From: Herpetosiphonaceae bacterium
Lineage (GTDB): Bacteria; Chloroflexota; Chloroflexia; Chloroflexales; Herpetosiphonaceae
Length of the DNA: 64,000 bases
Direction of reading: 5' to 3'
Assembly: GCA_013538855.1 (NCBI GenBank)
Contig: JABXJS010000191.1
Location: forward strand, 1-64,000
The notes under the pieces were generated by a model. That model was not told the DNA's origin, did no database searches, and was given only the letters and a program-made list of their open reading frames with translations. Shown in pieces: positions 42,372 to 57,342 of this stretch (positions within the stretch are counted from its first letter, which is position 1; each line of letters opens with the position of its first letter). The translations under genes were made by a program, and so were the position numbers.

Positions 42372-44054
42372 ATGCGATCCGACACCATCAAACAGGGGTT
42401 CGCCCGCGCGCCACATCGGGCCTTGCTGCGAGCCACCGGCCAGATCCGCGAAGATAGCGACTTCAAAAAGCCGTTCGTGGCCATCTGCAACTCATACATC
42501 GACATTATTCCGGGCCACGTGCACCTGCACGAGTTCGCCCAGGTTGTGAAGGAGGCCGTGCGCGCCGCCGGTGGCGTGCCGTTCGAGTTCAACACCATCG
42601 GCGTCGACGACGGCATCGTGATGGGCCACGAGGGCATGCGCTACTCGCTGCCGTCGCGCGAGCTGATCGCCGACTGCGTGGAGACCGTTGCCGGCGCACA
42701 CTGCTTCGATGCGATGATCTGCATTCCCAACTGCGACAAGATCGTGCCGGGCATGCTGATGGGCGCAGCGCGCGTCAACATTCCCACCGTGTTTGTCTCC
42801 GGCGGCCCCATGCAGGCCGGCCGCGACCAGAGCGGCCAGAAGGTCGATCTGATCAGCGTGTTCGAGGGCGTCGGCCAGCACGCCTCCGGCCGCATCAGCG
42901 ACGAGCGCCTGCTGGACCTGGAGCGCAACGGCTGCCCCACCTGCGGCTCGTGCTCGGGCATGTTCACCGCCAACTCGATGAACTGTCTCTGCGAAGCGCT
43001 CGGCATCGCCCTGCCCTACAACGGCTCGCTGCTCGCCACCGACCCGCAGCGCCTGGAGCTAGCCCGCAGCGCCGCCAGCGCCGTGATGGCCATGCTCGAG
43101 CGCGGCATCACCTTCCGCGACATCGTCACGCCCGAAGCGATCGACAACGCCATGGCCCTCGATGTGGCGATGGGCGGCTCGACCAACACCGTGCTGCACG
43201 TGCTGGCGCTGGCCCGCGAGGCCGCTGTCGACTACCCGATCAGCCGCTTCAACGAGGTCGCCGAGCGCGTCCCGCACCTGGCCAAGGTCAGCCCGGCCTG
43301 GGATGGCGACCGCCAGTGGCACATGGAGGACGTGCACGCGGCCGGCGGCGTACCAGCGATCCTGGCCGAGCTAAAGCACAAGCCCGACGCGCTGCACCTC
43401 GACGCGCTGACCGTCAGCGGCGTTACGCTAGGCGAGCAGCTCGAGGGCGTTGTCAACCAGAACCCTGAGTGCATTCGGCCGATCGATCAGCCGCACTCCG
43501 AGCGCGGCGGCCTGTGCATCCTGTTTGGCAATCTGGCCCCGGAAGGCTCGGTGGTCAAGATCGGCGCTGTCGATCAGCACCAGCTGACCTTCCGTGGCCC
43601 GGCGCGCTGCTTCAACAGCGAGGAGGACGCCACCTGGGCCGCGCGCTCCGGCGTGATCCAGCCTGGCGAGGTGGTGGTGGTGCGCTACGAGGGACCGCGC
43701 GGCGGCCCCGGCATGCGCGAGATGCTGGCGCTCACGTCGCTGCTCAAGGGCATGCCCCTGGGCGAGCAGGTGGCGCTGCTGACTGATGGCCGCTTCAGCG
43801 GCGGCACGCGCGGCCTGTGCATCGGCCACATCTCGCCCGAGGCCGCTGAGTGCGGCCCCATCGGCCTTATCCAAGATGGCGATATCGTCGAGATTGACCT
43901 GCCTGGACGAGTATTGCAGGTTGCTGTCGCTGATGCTGAGCTAGCCGCGCGCCGTGCCAGCTGGCAGGCCCCGGCGGCCAAATACGCGCGTGGCTGGCTG
44001 AGCCGCTACACGCGCCTCGTGACCAACGCCAGCAACGGAGCCGTTCTCGAGTAG
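42372..44054 (+). CDS. ilvD: Dihydroxy-acid dehydratase
   Basis: The protein has 560 residues, the usual length. It converts 2,3-dihydroxy-isovalerate and 2,3-dihydroxy-3-methylvalerate to the 2-oxo acids for valine, leucine and isoleucine. Conserved blocks are [52 protein letters not shown] with Fe-S ligand C121, and [20 protein letters not shown] with C194. C39 in AICNSY occupies the position of the third cluster ligand, consistent with a [2Fe-2S] or [4Fe-4S] enzyme. It is the first structural gene of the operon, 309 bases after the attenuator T-run. Confidence 0.96.
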   Translation: MRSDTIKQGFARAPHRALLRATGQIREDSDFKKPFVAICNSYIDIIPGHVHLHEFAQVVKEAVRAAGGVPFEFNTIGVDDGIVMGHEGMRYSLPSRELIADCVETVAGAHCFDAMICIPNCDKIVPGMLMGAARVNIPTVFVSGGPMQAGRDQSGQKVDLISVFEGVGQHASGRISDERLLDLERNGCPTCGSCSGMFTANSMNCLCEALGIALPYNGSLLATDPQRLELARSAASAVMAMLERGITFRDIVTPEAIDNAMALDVAMGGSTNTVLHVLALAREAAVDYPISRFNEVAERVPHLAKVSPAWDGDRQWHMEDVHAAGGVPAILAELKHKPDALHLDALTVSGVTLGEQLEGVVNQNPECIRPIDQPHSERGGLCILFGNLAPEGSVVKIGAVDQHQLTFRGPARCFNSEEDATWAARSGVIQPGEVVVVRYEGPRGGPGMREMLALTSLLKGMPLGEQVALLTDGRFSGGTRGLCIGHISPEAAECGPIGLIQDGDIVEIDLPGRVLQVAVADAELAARRASWQAPAAKYARGWLSRYTRLVTNASNGAVLE

Positions 44055-44085
44055 CCGCCGCCTCAGGCGCAAAGGAGCAACGATT

Positions 44086-45792
<1,707 letters not shown>

Positions 45793-45859
45793 CAGTGCGT
45801 CAGCACCGGCCAGAGACGTTTGAAGCCAGCGCTTCAGCCTAAGATAAGGAGCCATCCAG

Positions 45860-46375
45860 ATGAAACATACACTTGTTGCCCTGCTCCGCGATCAGCCTGG
45901 CGTGCTCAACCGCGCCGTCAGCCTGTTTCGCCGCCGTGGGTTCAATATCGAAAGCCTCACCGTGGGCCACTCCGAGCAGCCGGGCATCTCGCGCATGACG
46001 CTGGTGGTGGACGGCGATAACACCAGCGTCGAGCAGGTGATCAAGCAGCTCTACAAGCTGATCGACGTGCTCAAGGTCAGCGATGTGACCGCCGACGCCA
46101 ATGTGTCGCGCGAGCTGGTGCTGGCCAAGGTCTTCGCGCCGCCCGCCCGCCGCAGCGACCTGATGCAGATCGCCGATATTTTCGGCGCACGGGTGGTCGA
46201 TGTCACCCCCGACAGCCTGATGGTCGAGCTAACCAGCGAGCCGGACGCCGCCGACCGCTTCATCGACCTGCTCAAATCGTTTGGCATCCGCGAGATGGTG
46301 CGCACCGGCTGCGTCGCCATGGTTCGCGGCAGCAGCACCGTCAGCGCGCCCAAAAGCGTTGATCGCGCCGCCTGA
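45860..46375 (+). CDS. ilvN: Acetohydroxyacid synthase, small (regulatory) subunit
   Basis: The protein has 171 residues, normal for a full-length small subunit. Residues 1-75 form an ACT domain (HTLVALLRDQPGVLNRAVSL and GFNIESLTVGHSE), which binds valine for feedback inhibition. Residues 80-160 form the second ferredoxin-like domain (ELVLAKVFAP, GARVVDVTPDSLMVELTSE). It activates the IlvB subunit. AAGGAG precedes the ATG. It is sometimes called ilvH. Confidence 0.95.
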   Translation: MKHTLVALLRDQPGVLNRAVSLFRRRGFNIESLTVGHSEQPGISRMTLVVDGDNTSVEQVIKQLYKLIDVLKVSDVTADANVSRELVLAKVFAPPARRSDLMQIADIFGARVVDVTPDSLMVELTSEPDAADRFIDLLKSFGIREMVRTGCVAMVRGSSTVSAPKSVDRAA

Positions 46376-46434
46376 CGCGCGCTTTTTGTACCGCGTTCGA
46401 TCAATCGCACATGTTTAATCAAAGGAGACACACC

Positions 46435-46590
46435 ATGGAGCGCTACGAGATGACCAGCACGCCCGCCAGCGACACCGCCGCGCCGACCACGCCCGCCGCC
46501 GACACGGCCAAGGCCAAATACGCCGACGAGGACATGAACTGGAACCTGTGGTGGGGCGAGTATATGGACGACGTCCAGGCCAGCGCCTAG
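46435..46590 (+). CDS. 51-residue protein of unknown function inside the ilv operon
   Basis: AAAGGAG precedes an ATG that opens a 51-codon frame: a Thr/Ala/Pro-rich N-terminal half (MERYEMTSTPASDTAAP...) and an acidic, aromatic C-terminal half containing YADEDMNWNLWWGEYMDDV. There are three Trp within six residues. No signal peptide, span or known domain is seen. It sits 59 bases after ilvN and 127 bases before ilvC on the same strand. The good ribosome site and operon position support translation; coding bias agrees with neighbours. It might be a small regulator or partner of one of the enzymes, but that is speculation. Confidence 0.65.
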   Translation: MERYEMTSTPASDTAAPTTPAADTAKAKYADEDMNWNLWWGEYMDDVQASA

Positions 46591-46702
46591 GACCGCGCCT
46601 GATCCAGCGGCTCAGTGTTGAGAGCGACAGTGTCGTCGGGCTGGAGTTAAGCACACGCTAGCAAGCTACCTGTATGCGCTGCACACGGCGCACTGTGATT
46701 GA

Positions 46703-47731
<1,029 letters not shown>

Positions 47732-47869
47732 CTGCGCGTCGGTCGGAACCAGATCGCTGTGCTTAATCAACTGACATCGGCCACCACCTCGGTGCTGCGT
47801 AAGCGAAGGTAGGAGTTGGAGCAAGCAGCTTCAGCGCGCGCCGAGCAGGGGCCATCAGGAGCGAATGTA

Positions 47870-49537
<1,668 letters not shown>

Positions 49538-50395
49538 ATGACGCACGATCCGCAGTCGGTGGCCTATCTCGGCCCCGTTGGCACCTGGAGCGAGCTGGCC
49601 GCGCGCCAGATCGGCGGCTCCGACGCCACCTTTCTGCCGCTCACCAGCATGCCCGCTGTCGTCACGGCCGTCGAGACCGGCGCCGCCAGCGTGGGCGTCC
49701 TGCCGATCGAGAACGCGCTAGAGGGCAGCGTCAGCACGACGCTCGATGTGCTGATCCACGAGACCCGCCTGCGGATCGTCCGCGAGATTGTGCTGCCGAT
49801 TCGCAATGTGCTGGCCGCACGGCCTGGCCTCAGCCTCGATGCCATCGAGGTGCTCTATTCGCACCCGCAGCCGCTGGCCCAGAGCCGCCGCTTCGTCGAG
49901 CGCTGCCTGCCCAGCGTCGCCACTGTCGCCGCGCTGAGCACCGCCGCTGCCCTGCGCGATGCCCTGGCCGACGAGCGCCGCGCTGCTGCGCTGACCACCG
50001 GCCATGCCGCCGCCCAAGCTGGCGCAGTGGTGCTCGCCCGCTCGATTCAGGATCGCGACAACAACTGCACGCGCTTCGTGGTGCTTGCGCCCTACGACGC
50101 ACCGCCTAGCGGCAACGACAAGACCTCGCTGGCCTTTACGCTGCGCGACAACCGGGCCGGCGCGCTCTACCGCGTGCTGGAGCTGTTCGCCCGCGCCAAC
50201 ATCAACCTGTCGAAGATCGAGTCGCGCCCAACCAAGGCCGAGCTAGGCGACTATGTGTTTCTGCTCGATCTCGATGGCCATCGCGAGGATGCCGCCGTCG
50301 CCCGCGCCCTGCGCGACCTTGAGCAGCACGCGGCCACGCTCAAGCTGTTCGGCAGCTACCCGCGCTCACCAGCGCCTGTCACCACGGACGACTAA
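49538..50395 (+). CDS. pheA: Prephenate dehydratase
   Basis: The protein has 285 residues, the monofunctional length. The catalytic domain starts VAYLGPVGTWSELAA and includes IENALEGSVSTTLD and the active-site block DNNCTRFVVL with its Thr-Arg-Phe. A C-terminal ACT domain (GALYRVLELFARANINLSKIESRP) should bind phenylalanine. It turns prephenate into phenylpyruvate. Its ATG directly follows the leuA stop, so it is locked into the branched-chain operon although it serves another pathway. The ribosome site lies inside leuA (TTGGAGG). Confidence 0.94.
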   Translation: MTHDPQSVAYLGPVGTWSELAARQIGGSDATFLPLTSMPAVVTAVETGAASVGVLPIENALEGSVSTTLDVLIHETRLRIVREIVLPIRNVLAARPGLSLDAIEVLYSHPQPLAQSRRFVERCLPSVATVAALSTAAALRDALADERRAAALTTGHAAAQAGAVVLARSIQDRDNNCTRFVVLAPYDAPPSGNDKTSLAFTLRDNRAGALYRVLELFARANINLSKIESRPTKAELGDYVFLLDLDGHREDAAVARALRDLEQHAATLKLFGSYPRSPAPVTTDD

Positions 50396-50535
50396 ATCTT
50401 CCGGGCAGGCACAACTCTCGCTTCCAGCGCAACGGCGCGGCTGGAATCAGCGGCGCTGTCTACGACGATGTGGGCACTCCAAACGCTACGCTTAGGTTAC
50501 TGTAGCGCTGCGCCTGCCTGCATAAGGAGCACGCA

Positions 50536-52128
<1,593 letters not shown>

Positions 52129-52216
52129 CGCGGCGCAGCGTTGAAGAAAATGCACGCGCAGCTTAAACTTAGCAGTACACAGAACCACGACCTAGCACAA
52201 GGAGCATAGAGCAACA

Positions 52217-52282
52217 ATGGCGTTCCTATGTTCTGTGTTGCGCTCTTGTTCTTGTGCGGAAGCGAAAGCGAGGAAATCCTGA
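52217..52282 (+). CDS. 21-codon upstream frame coupled to ilvE
   Basis: AAGGAG precedes an ATG opening a frame that reads MAFLCSVLRSCSCAEAKARK plus one more Ser; its TGA (52280-52282) overlaps the ilvE ATG at 52282. Four of 21 residues are Cys and four are Ser. It could couple or modulate ilvE translation. Translation is inferred from the ribosome site only. Confidence 0.4.
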   Translation: MAFLCSVLRSCSCAEAKARKS

Positions 52283-53211
52283 TGGCCGGTATCAATCCAA
52301 CCAAATCGATTTGGATGAATGGCGAGCTGATCCCGTGGGAAAACGCCACCGTGCACGTGATGACTCACGCGCTGCACTATGGATCGTCGGTGTTTGAGGG
52401 CATTCGCGCCTACAAGACACCCAACGGCACCGCCATTTTTCGCTTGCAACCGCACCTGCGTCGCCTGATCGACTCTGCCCGCATCTACCGCATGCAGATC
52501 GACTACTCGGTCGAGCAGCTCACCCAGGCCTGCCACGCCGTGGTCCACACGAATGGCCTCGAGTCCGCCTATCTGCGCCCGCTGGTCTGGCGCGGCTACG
52601 GCACGCTTGGCGTCAACCCCACCAAAGCGCCTGTCGAGACCATGATCGCCGCCATCGAGTGGGGCGCGTACCTGGGGGCCGAGGGCCTGGAGCAGGGCGT
52701 TGATGTCTGCGTCTCCTCGTGGAATCGCCCGGCCGCCAATACGTTCCCAACCATGGCCAAGGCCGGCGGCAACTATTTGTCGTCGCAGCTAATTGTCATG
52801 GAAGCGACGCGCAATGGGTTTACCGAGGGCATCGCGCTCGATGTCCACGGTCGGCTCAGCGAGGGCAGCGGCGAAAACCTGTTTATCATCCGCGATAACG
52901 TGATCTATACCACGCCGGTTACCGCCGCCATCCTCCCTGGCATCACCCGCGACACGGTGCTGACGCTCGCCGAGGAGCACGGCTACGAGATCCGCGAGCA
53001 AAATATGCCCCGCGAGATGCTCTACCTGGCCGACGAAATCTTCTTCACCGGCACCGCCGCCGAGATCACGCCCATTCGCTCGGTCGATGGCATGACCATC
53101 GGTGAGGGCCGCCGTGGCCCGATCACCACCGAGCTGCAAAAGTCTTTCTTTGGCCTGTTCAGCGGCGAGACGCCCGATAAGTGGGGCTGGCTCGAGTACC
53201 GCGAATCCTAG
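52282..53211 (+). CDS. ilvE: Branched-chain amino acid aminotransferase
   Basis: The protein has 309 residues and belongs to fold-type IV PLP enzymes. Conserved features are MNGELIPWENATVHVMTHALHYG, FEGIRAY, the PLP lysine K160 in FPTMAKAGGNYLSS, and EGSGENLFIIRDN. It interconverts leucine, isoleucine and valine with their 2-oxo acids using glutamate. I chose the ATG at 52282, with GAGGAAAT upstream, over the frame start at 52228. A strong intrinsic terminator lies between it and leuC. Confidence 0.95.
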   Translation: MAGINPTKSIWMNGELIPWENATVHVMTHALHYGSSVFEGIRAYKTPNGTAIFRLQPHLRRLIDSARIYRMQIDYSVEQLTQACHAVVHTNGLESAYLRPLVWRGYGTLGVNPTKAPVETMIAAIEWGAYLGAEGLEQGVDVCVSSWNRPAANTFPTMAKAGGNYLSSQLIVMEATRNGFTEGIALDVHGRLSEGSGENLFIIRDNVIYTTPVTAAILPGITRDTVLTLAEEHGYEIREQNMPREMLYLADEIFFTGTAAEITPIRSVDGMTIGEGRRGPITTELQKSFFGLFSGETPDKWGWLEYRES

Positions 53212-53258
53212 ATCACCTGCGCTCCGCCCGCCGGAGCAGTCATCAATCCACTGAAGCA

Positions 53259-53301
53259 ACGGCGCTTGTTCTGGCTCTTGGCCAACAAGTGCCGTTTTTT
53301 T
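53259..53301 (+). terminator. Intrinsic terminator between ilvE and leuC
   Basis: A 12-bp stem (53259-53270 with 53284-53295, one G-U pair) encloses a 13-base loop and is followed by seven T at 53295-53301. It ends 12 bases before the leuC start, and the leuC ribosome site directly follows the T-run. A small GC hairpin (GCTCCG/CGGAGC) lies just upstream. It should lower or regulate leuCDB transcription relative to the ilv genes. Confidence 0.85.
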
Positions 53302-53313
53302 GAGGTAGGCACG

Positions 53314-54741
53314 ATGCCCAAAACATTGTTTGAGAAGGTCTGGGACGCCCACGTCGTCCAGGCCGCCGATGATCAATCGCCAGCGACGCTGTACATCGAT
53401 CTGCACCTCGTCCACGAGGTAACATCACCGCAGGCGTTCACGGTTCTGCGCGAGCGCGGCCTGCGCGTCCGCCGTCCCGATCACACCGTAGCGACGATGG
53501 ACCACAGCACGCCCACCACGCCGCGCGGTGCCGATGGCACGATCCCCGTCACCGATGCCGTCGCCCGCAAGCAGCTCGAGCAGCTCGTCGCCAACTGCCG
53601 CGAGTTTGGCATTCCGCTCTTCGAGCTAGGCACCGCCAACCAGGGCATCGTCCACGTCATCGGCCCCGAGCAGGGCCTGACTCAGCCGGGCATGACCATC
53701 GTCTGCGGCGACTCGCACACCAGCACCCATGGCGCATTCGGCGCGCTGGCCTTCGGCATCGGCACCAGCGAGGTCGGCCACGTGCTCGCCACGCAGTGCC
53801 TGCTGCAAAATAAGCCCAAAACCTGCGAGATTCGCGTTGAGGGCCAGCTCCAGCCTGGCGTCACCGCCAAAGATATCATCCTCGCGATCATCGCCGAGAT
53901 CGGCGTCGGCGGCGGCACGGGCTATGTGCTCGAGTACACCGGCTCGGCCATCCGCAGCCTCTCGATGGAAGAGCGCATGACCATCTGCAATATGTCCATC
54001 GAGGCCGGCGCACGCGCCGGCCTGATCGCCCCCGATGAGACCACCTTCGAGTGGCTCAAGGGCCGCCCGCACGCTCCCAAGGGCGCAGCGTGGGATCAGG
54101 CCGTCGCCGAGTGGCGCACGCTGCCCTCCGATCCCGGCGCAACCTACGACCACACCGTCGTGCTCGATGCCAACACCTTGGCCCCGATGATCACCTACGG
54201 CACCAATCCCGGCATGGGCATGCCCATCACCGGCCGCGTGCCCAGCCCCGCCGCCCAAGCCGACCACAGCCAGCGCATCGCGCTCGATAAGGCCCTCCAG
54301 TACATGGGCCTGGAGCCAGAGCAGGCGCTGCTCGACCATCCCATCGACGTGGTGTTCATCGGCTCCTGCACCAACTCGCGCATCACCGACCTGCGCGCCG
54401 CCGCCGATATTCTGCGCGGCAATCAGGTTGCGCCCGGCGTGCGCGTGCTCGTCGTCCCAGGCTCGCAGCAGGTCAAGGCCCAGGCCGAGGCCGAGGGCCT
54501 TGATCAGGTCTTCACCGCCGCCGGGGCCGAGTGGCGCGAGGCCGGCTGCTCGATGTGCATCGCGATGAACGGTGATCAACTCCAGCCCGGCCAGTATGCG
54601 GTCAGCACCAGCAATCGCAACTTCGAGGGCCGCCAGGGCCGCGGCGGGCGCACCTTCCTCGCTAGCCCGCTCACCGCCGCCGCCACCGCCATCGCCGGCC
54701 GCATCGCCGATGTGCGCGAGCTGCTTGGAGTAGCCGTATGA
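53314..54741 (+). CDS. leuC: 3-Isopropylmalate dehydratase, large subunit
   Basis: The protein has 475 residues. The [4Fe-4S] ligands are C352 in IGSCTNSR, C412 and C415 in GCSMC, the full aconitase-family set. Other blocks are [20 protein letters not shown] and [12 protein letters not shown]. With LeuD it converts 2-isopropylmalate to 3-isopropylmalate, and citramalate to 3-methylmalate in the CimA route. I chose the ATG at 53314 (GAGGT upstream), not the upstream TTG inside the terminator. The next gene starts within its stop codon. Confidence 0.95.
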   Translation: MPKTLFEKVWDAHVVQAADDQSPATLYIDLHLVHEVTSPQAFTVLRERGLRVRRPDHTVATMDHSTPTTPRGADGTIPVTDAVARKQLEQLVANCREFGIPLFELGTANQGIVHVIGPEQGLTQPGMTIVCGDSHTSTHGAFGALAFGIGTSEVGHVLATQCLLQNKPKTCEIRVEGQLQPGVTAKDIILAIIAEIGVGGGTGYVLEYTGSAIRSLSMEERMTICNMSIEAGARAGLIAPDETTFEWLKGRPHAPKGAAWDQAVAEWRTLPSDPGATYDHTVVLDANTLAPMITYGTNPGMGMPITGRVPSPAAQADHSQRIALDKALQYMGLEPEQALLDHPIDVVFIGSCTNSRITDLRAAADILRGNQVAPGVRVLVVPGSQQVKAQAEAEGLDQVFTAAGAEWREAGCSMCIAMNGDQLQPGQYAVSTSNRNFEGRQGRGGRTFLASPLTAAATAIAGRIADVRELLGVAV

Positions 54742-54968
54742 CCCAGCATCAGAAGTGGCTGCGCCTCGCCCCCGCCGGTCTCGCCACCATCGGCTTCGGC
54801 CTGAGCCTGCTTGGCAACACGATGGAGCGCAAGGCCGCCGGCCAGCCCTGGTTCTGGCGCGGCACCGTCAGCCTCAGCGTGATCAATGCTGGCATGGCCC
54901 TGTTCGGCGAGGCGGTCAAAGCCCGCGCGCTCTATGAGTGGGCGCAGCAATCTCAGGAGGTGCTCTAG
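54738..54968 (+). CDS. 76-residue small membrane-like protein between leuC and leuD
   Basis: The start ATG overlaps the leuC stop (ATGA) and the TAG stop overlaps the leuD GTG (TAGTG), so it is translationally linked on both sides. The sequence has two moderately hydrophobic helices ([16 protein letters not shown] and [19 protein letters not shown]) separated by [16 protein letters not shown] do not recognise a family. It may be a membrane-associated protein or an assembly factor; no catalytic motif is visible. Perfect packing between two subunits of one enzyme argues it is translated. Confidence 0.7.
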   Translation: MTQHQKWLRLAPAGLATIGFGLSLLGNTMERKAAGQPWFWRGTVSLSVINAGMALFGEAVKARALYEWAQQSQEVL

Positions 54969-55567
54969 TGGAGCCAATCACCACGTTCGCAGGCCGCGCT
55001 GTGGCCCTGCCCATCGAAAATATCGACACCGATCAGATCATCCCCGCGCGCTTTTTAAAAGTCACCGATAAGGCGGGCCTCGGCGATGCGCTCTTCTCCG
55101 ACTGGCGCGCTAATCCCGAGTTCATCCTCAACCAGCCCCACGCCGCTGGGGCCAAAATCCTCGTCGCTGGCCACAACTTCGGCTGTGGCTCATCGCGCGA
55201 GCACGCGCCCTGGGCGCTGCTGGGCTTCGGCTTTCAGGCCGTCGTCAGCACCTACTTCGCCGATATCTTCCGCAACAACGCGCTCAAAAATGGCCTGCTC
55301 CCCATCGTCGTCGATGCCGCGACCCTCGACCAGCTCATCAGCATGTGCGCGGAGGACCCCGACACGCTGCTCAGCGTCGATCTTGAGCAGCAGCTGCTGC
55401 TCCTCCCCGATGGTCGCCGCGTGCCGTTTCCCATCGATGCGTTCTCGAAGCACTGCCTCATCCACGGCGTCGATCAGCTCGGCTATCTCCAGGCGCAGGC
55501 CGCTGCCATCGCCGCCTACGAGGCCCGCCACCCCGATCGCGTGAACACGCTTGCCGCTGGTGCCTAG
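54968..55567 (+). CDS. leuD: 3-Isopropylmalate dehydratase, small subunit
   Basis: The protein has 199 residues from a GTG start at 54968 with AGGAGGTG upstream. Typical features are [15 protein letters not shown], the [18 protein letters not shown] substrate loop and [17 protein letters not shown]. It completes the dehydratase with LeuC. The in-frame ATG at 54938 lies within the preceding small gene and is rejected. leuB follows after 29 bases. Confidence 0.95.
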   Translation: MEPITTFAGRAVALPIENIDTDQIIPARFLKVTDKAGLGDALFSDWRANPEFILNQPHAAGAKILVAGHNFGCGSSREHAPWALLGFGFQAVVSTYFADIFRNNALKNGLLPIVVDAATLDQLISMCAEDPDTLLSVDLEQQLLLLPDGRRVPFPIDAFSKHCLIHGVDQLGYLQAQAAAIAAYEARHPDRVNTLAAGA

Positions 55568-55596
55568 CCGCCAGTATGTTGATGAAAGGAAGCTCT

Positions 55597-56688
55597 ATGC
55601 AAGCAACAATTGCTCTTCTCCCTGGCGATGGCATCGGCCCCGAGGTGGTCGCCGAGGGCGTGCGTGTGCTCAACGCCGTCGCCGCAGCCTACGGCCACAG
55701 CTTCGCCTACCGTGAAGCCCTGCTCGGCGGCTGCGCCATCGACGCCACCGGTAGCCCGCTGCCCGCCGCTACCCTCGCCGCCTGCGAAGCCGCCGATGCG
55801 GTGCTGCTCGGCGCTGTCGGCGGCCCAAAGTGGGACGATCCACGTGCCAAGGTGCGCCCCGAGCAGGGCCTCCTCGGCCTGCGCAAGGCCCTCGGCCTCT
55901 ACGCCAACCTGCGCCCGGTCGCTGTCCCCGAGCAGCTCGCCGAACGCTCGCCCCTGCGTCCAGAGCTGGTCCGCGGCGTCGATTTGATCGTCGTCCGTGA
56001 GCTAACCGGCGGCATCTACTTCGGGGCCAAGGAGAGCGTCTTCATCCGCCCCGATGAGGAGCGCGCCTACGACACCTGTGTCTACACCACCTCCGAGATC
56101 GCCCGCGTCGTGCGCCGCGCCGCCGATCTCGCTCGCCAGCGCCGTGGCCTGCTCACCTCTGTCGATAAGGCCAATGTGCTGGAGACATCACGCCTCTGGC
56201 GGCGCGTCACCACCGAGATTGTCGCCCACGAGTATCCTGACCTGCGCCTTGAGCACATTCTGGTCGATGCCTGCGCCATGCATCTGCTGCGCCGCCCCGC
56301 CGACTTCGATGTGATCGTCACCGAAAATATGTTCGGCGATATTCTCACCGATGAGGCGTCGATGCTCACCGGCTCGCTGGGCATGCTCCCATCCGCCTCG
56401 CTCGGTGATGGTCAGCGCGGCCTCTATGAGCCGATCCACGGCAGCGCGCCTGACATCGCGGGCCAGGGTCGCGCCAATCCGCTGGCCACCATCCTCAGCA
56501 CCGCCCTGCTCCTGCGCCACTCGCTGGGCCTAGAGGCCGAGGCCGCAGCCGTCGAGGCCGCCGTCGCCGCCACCCTTGAGCAAGGCATTGTCACCGCCGA
56601 TCTTGCCGCAGCTGGCAGTGCCTACTCCACCGAGGCCGTCGGCACAGCGGTGGTCGCCGCTCTCCAGCGCCAGCCGGTCGCCGCCTAA
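55597..56688 (+). CDS. leuB: 3-Isopropylmalate dehydrogenase
   Basis: The protein has 363 residues. It begins [20 protein letters not shown] and contains GAVGGPKWD, the [17 protein letters not shown] helix that recognises the isopropyl group, [22 protein letters not shown] and the cofactor-binding [14 protein letters not shown]. It oxidises and decarboxylates 3-isopropylmalate using NAD, and possibly 3-methylmalate in the citramalate pathway. GAAAGGA precedes the ATG at 55597. It is the last gene of the operon and is followed by a hairpin. Confidence 0.96.
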   Translation: MQATIALLPGDGIGPEVVAEGVRVLNAVAAAYGHSFAYREALLGGCAIDATGSPLPAATLAACEAADAVLLGAVGGPKWDDPRAKVRPEQGLLGLRKALGLYANLRPVAVPEQLAERSPLRPELVRGVDLIVVRELTGGIYFGAKESVFIRPDEERAYDTCVYTTSEIARVVRRAADLARQRRGLLTSVDKANVLETSRLWRRVTTEIVAHEYPDLRLEHILVDACAMHLLRRPADFDVIVTENMFGDILTDEASMLTGSLGMLPSASLGDGQRGLYEPIHGSAPDIAGQGRANPLATILSTALLLRHSLGLEAEAAAVEAAVAATLEQGIVTADLAAAGSAYSTEAVGTAVVAALQRQPVAA

Positions 56689-56691
56689 ACT

Positions 56692-56723
56692 GGTTGGGTG
56701 GGTCGTGCGCGATCCACCCAACC
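56692..56723. terminator. Hairpin between convergent leuB and the PAP2-like gene
   Basis: A 10-bp stem GGTTGGGTGG/CCACCCAACC (56692-56701 and 56714-56723) begins 4 bases after the leuB stop and ends where the opposing gene ends. There is no T-run on either side, but its position fits a bidirectional terminator. Confidence 0.6.
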
Positions 56724-56724
56724 G

Positions 56725-57330
56725 CTACAGCGCTCCGGTCAGCAGCCAGATCAGCGCCACGGTCATGCCAAAGCCGTACAGCCAGCCGCCGAGCACCTGC
56801 CCCACCGTGTGGTGCCGAATTGGGATGCGCGCCAGCCCGGTGACAATGCCGACCAGCGCGATCACCAGCGTCCAGATTGGTGCAACTGGAATGAACAGCG
56901 CTGCACATGTCATCGCCGTCATCGCATGCAGGCTGATCTTCCAGTAGCGTGTGATCGCCACCACCAGCACACCTTCGATAACGCCGATCTGCATGCCGAC
57001 AATGATCGCTGTCGGCGCATCGATCAGCCAGTAGATCAGCCACGCGCCTGCGATGCCCAGCACCAGCAGCGGCAGCACAATCCGCCGCTCTTCTTTAAAC
57101 AGCAGGTGCGGGTGGCTCACTGCGCCGCGTCGCACCTGCCACGCCAAGTAGCCCAGCCCCGGTGCCAGCCCGCCCATAATCACCAGGGTGTCCAGCAGCG
57201 CCAGTCCGACACTACGCCGCTGCAGATAGCTCGCCAGCCACATCGATGCCAGCAGCACCACCGCCGGATGCAGCCAATACGAGAGCTGCATCGAAAGCCG
57301 CTGCACACGGCTGAGCCGCGCTTGTTCCAT
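56725..57330 (-). CDS. PAP2-like integral membrane protein
   Basis: The protein has 201 residues and about six spans. KISLHAMTAMTCAAL and ARIPIRHHTVGQVLGGWLYG lie where PAP2 phosphatases carry their SxHxxx and Rx5Hx3D motifs. The His residues are kept, but Gln replaces the last Asp, a variant seen in a PAP2-like subgroup. It could dephosphorylate a lipid or polyprenyl phosphate. AGGAGA precedes the ATG. The methyltransferase gene starts further upstream on the same strand, 12 bases away. Confidence 0.7.
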   Translation of the reverse strand: MEQARLSRVQRLSMQLSYWLHPAVVLLASMWLASYLQRRSVGLALLDTLVIMGGLAPGLGYLAWQVRRGAVSHPHLLFKEERRIVLPLLVLGIAGAWLIYWLIDAPTAIIVGMQIGVIEGVLVVAITRYWKISLHAMTAMTCAALFIPVAPIWTLVIALVGIVTGLARIPIRHHTVGQVLGGWLYGFGMTVALIWLLTGAL

Positions 57331-57342
57331 AGCTTCTCCTGT

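Noticed and set aside
53266-53313. Upstream TTG start for leuC
   Set aside because: It would lie inside the terminator hairpin and add 16 residues absent from the family; the ATG at 53314 has its own ribosome site.
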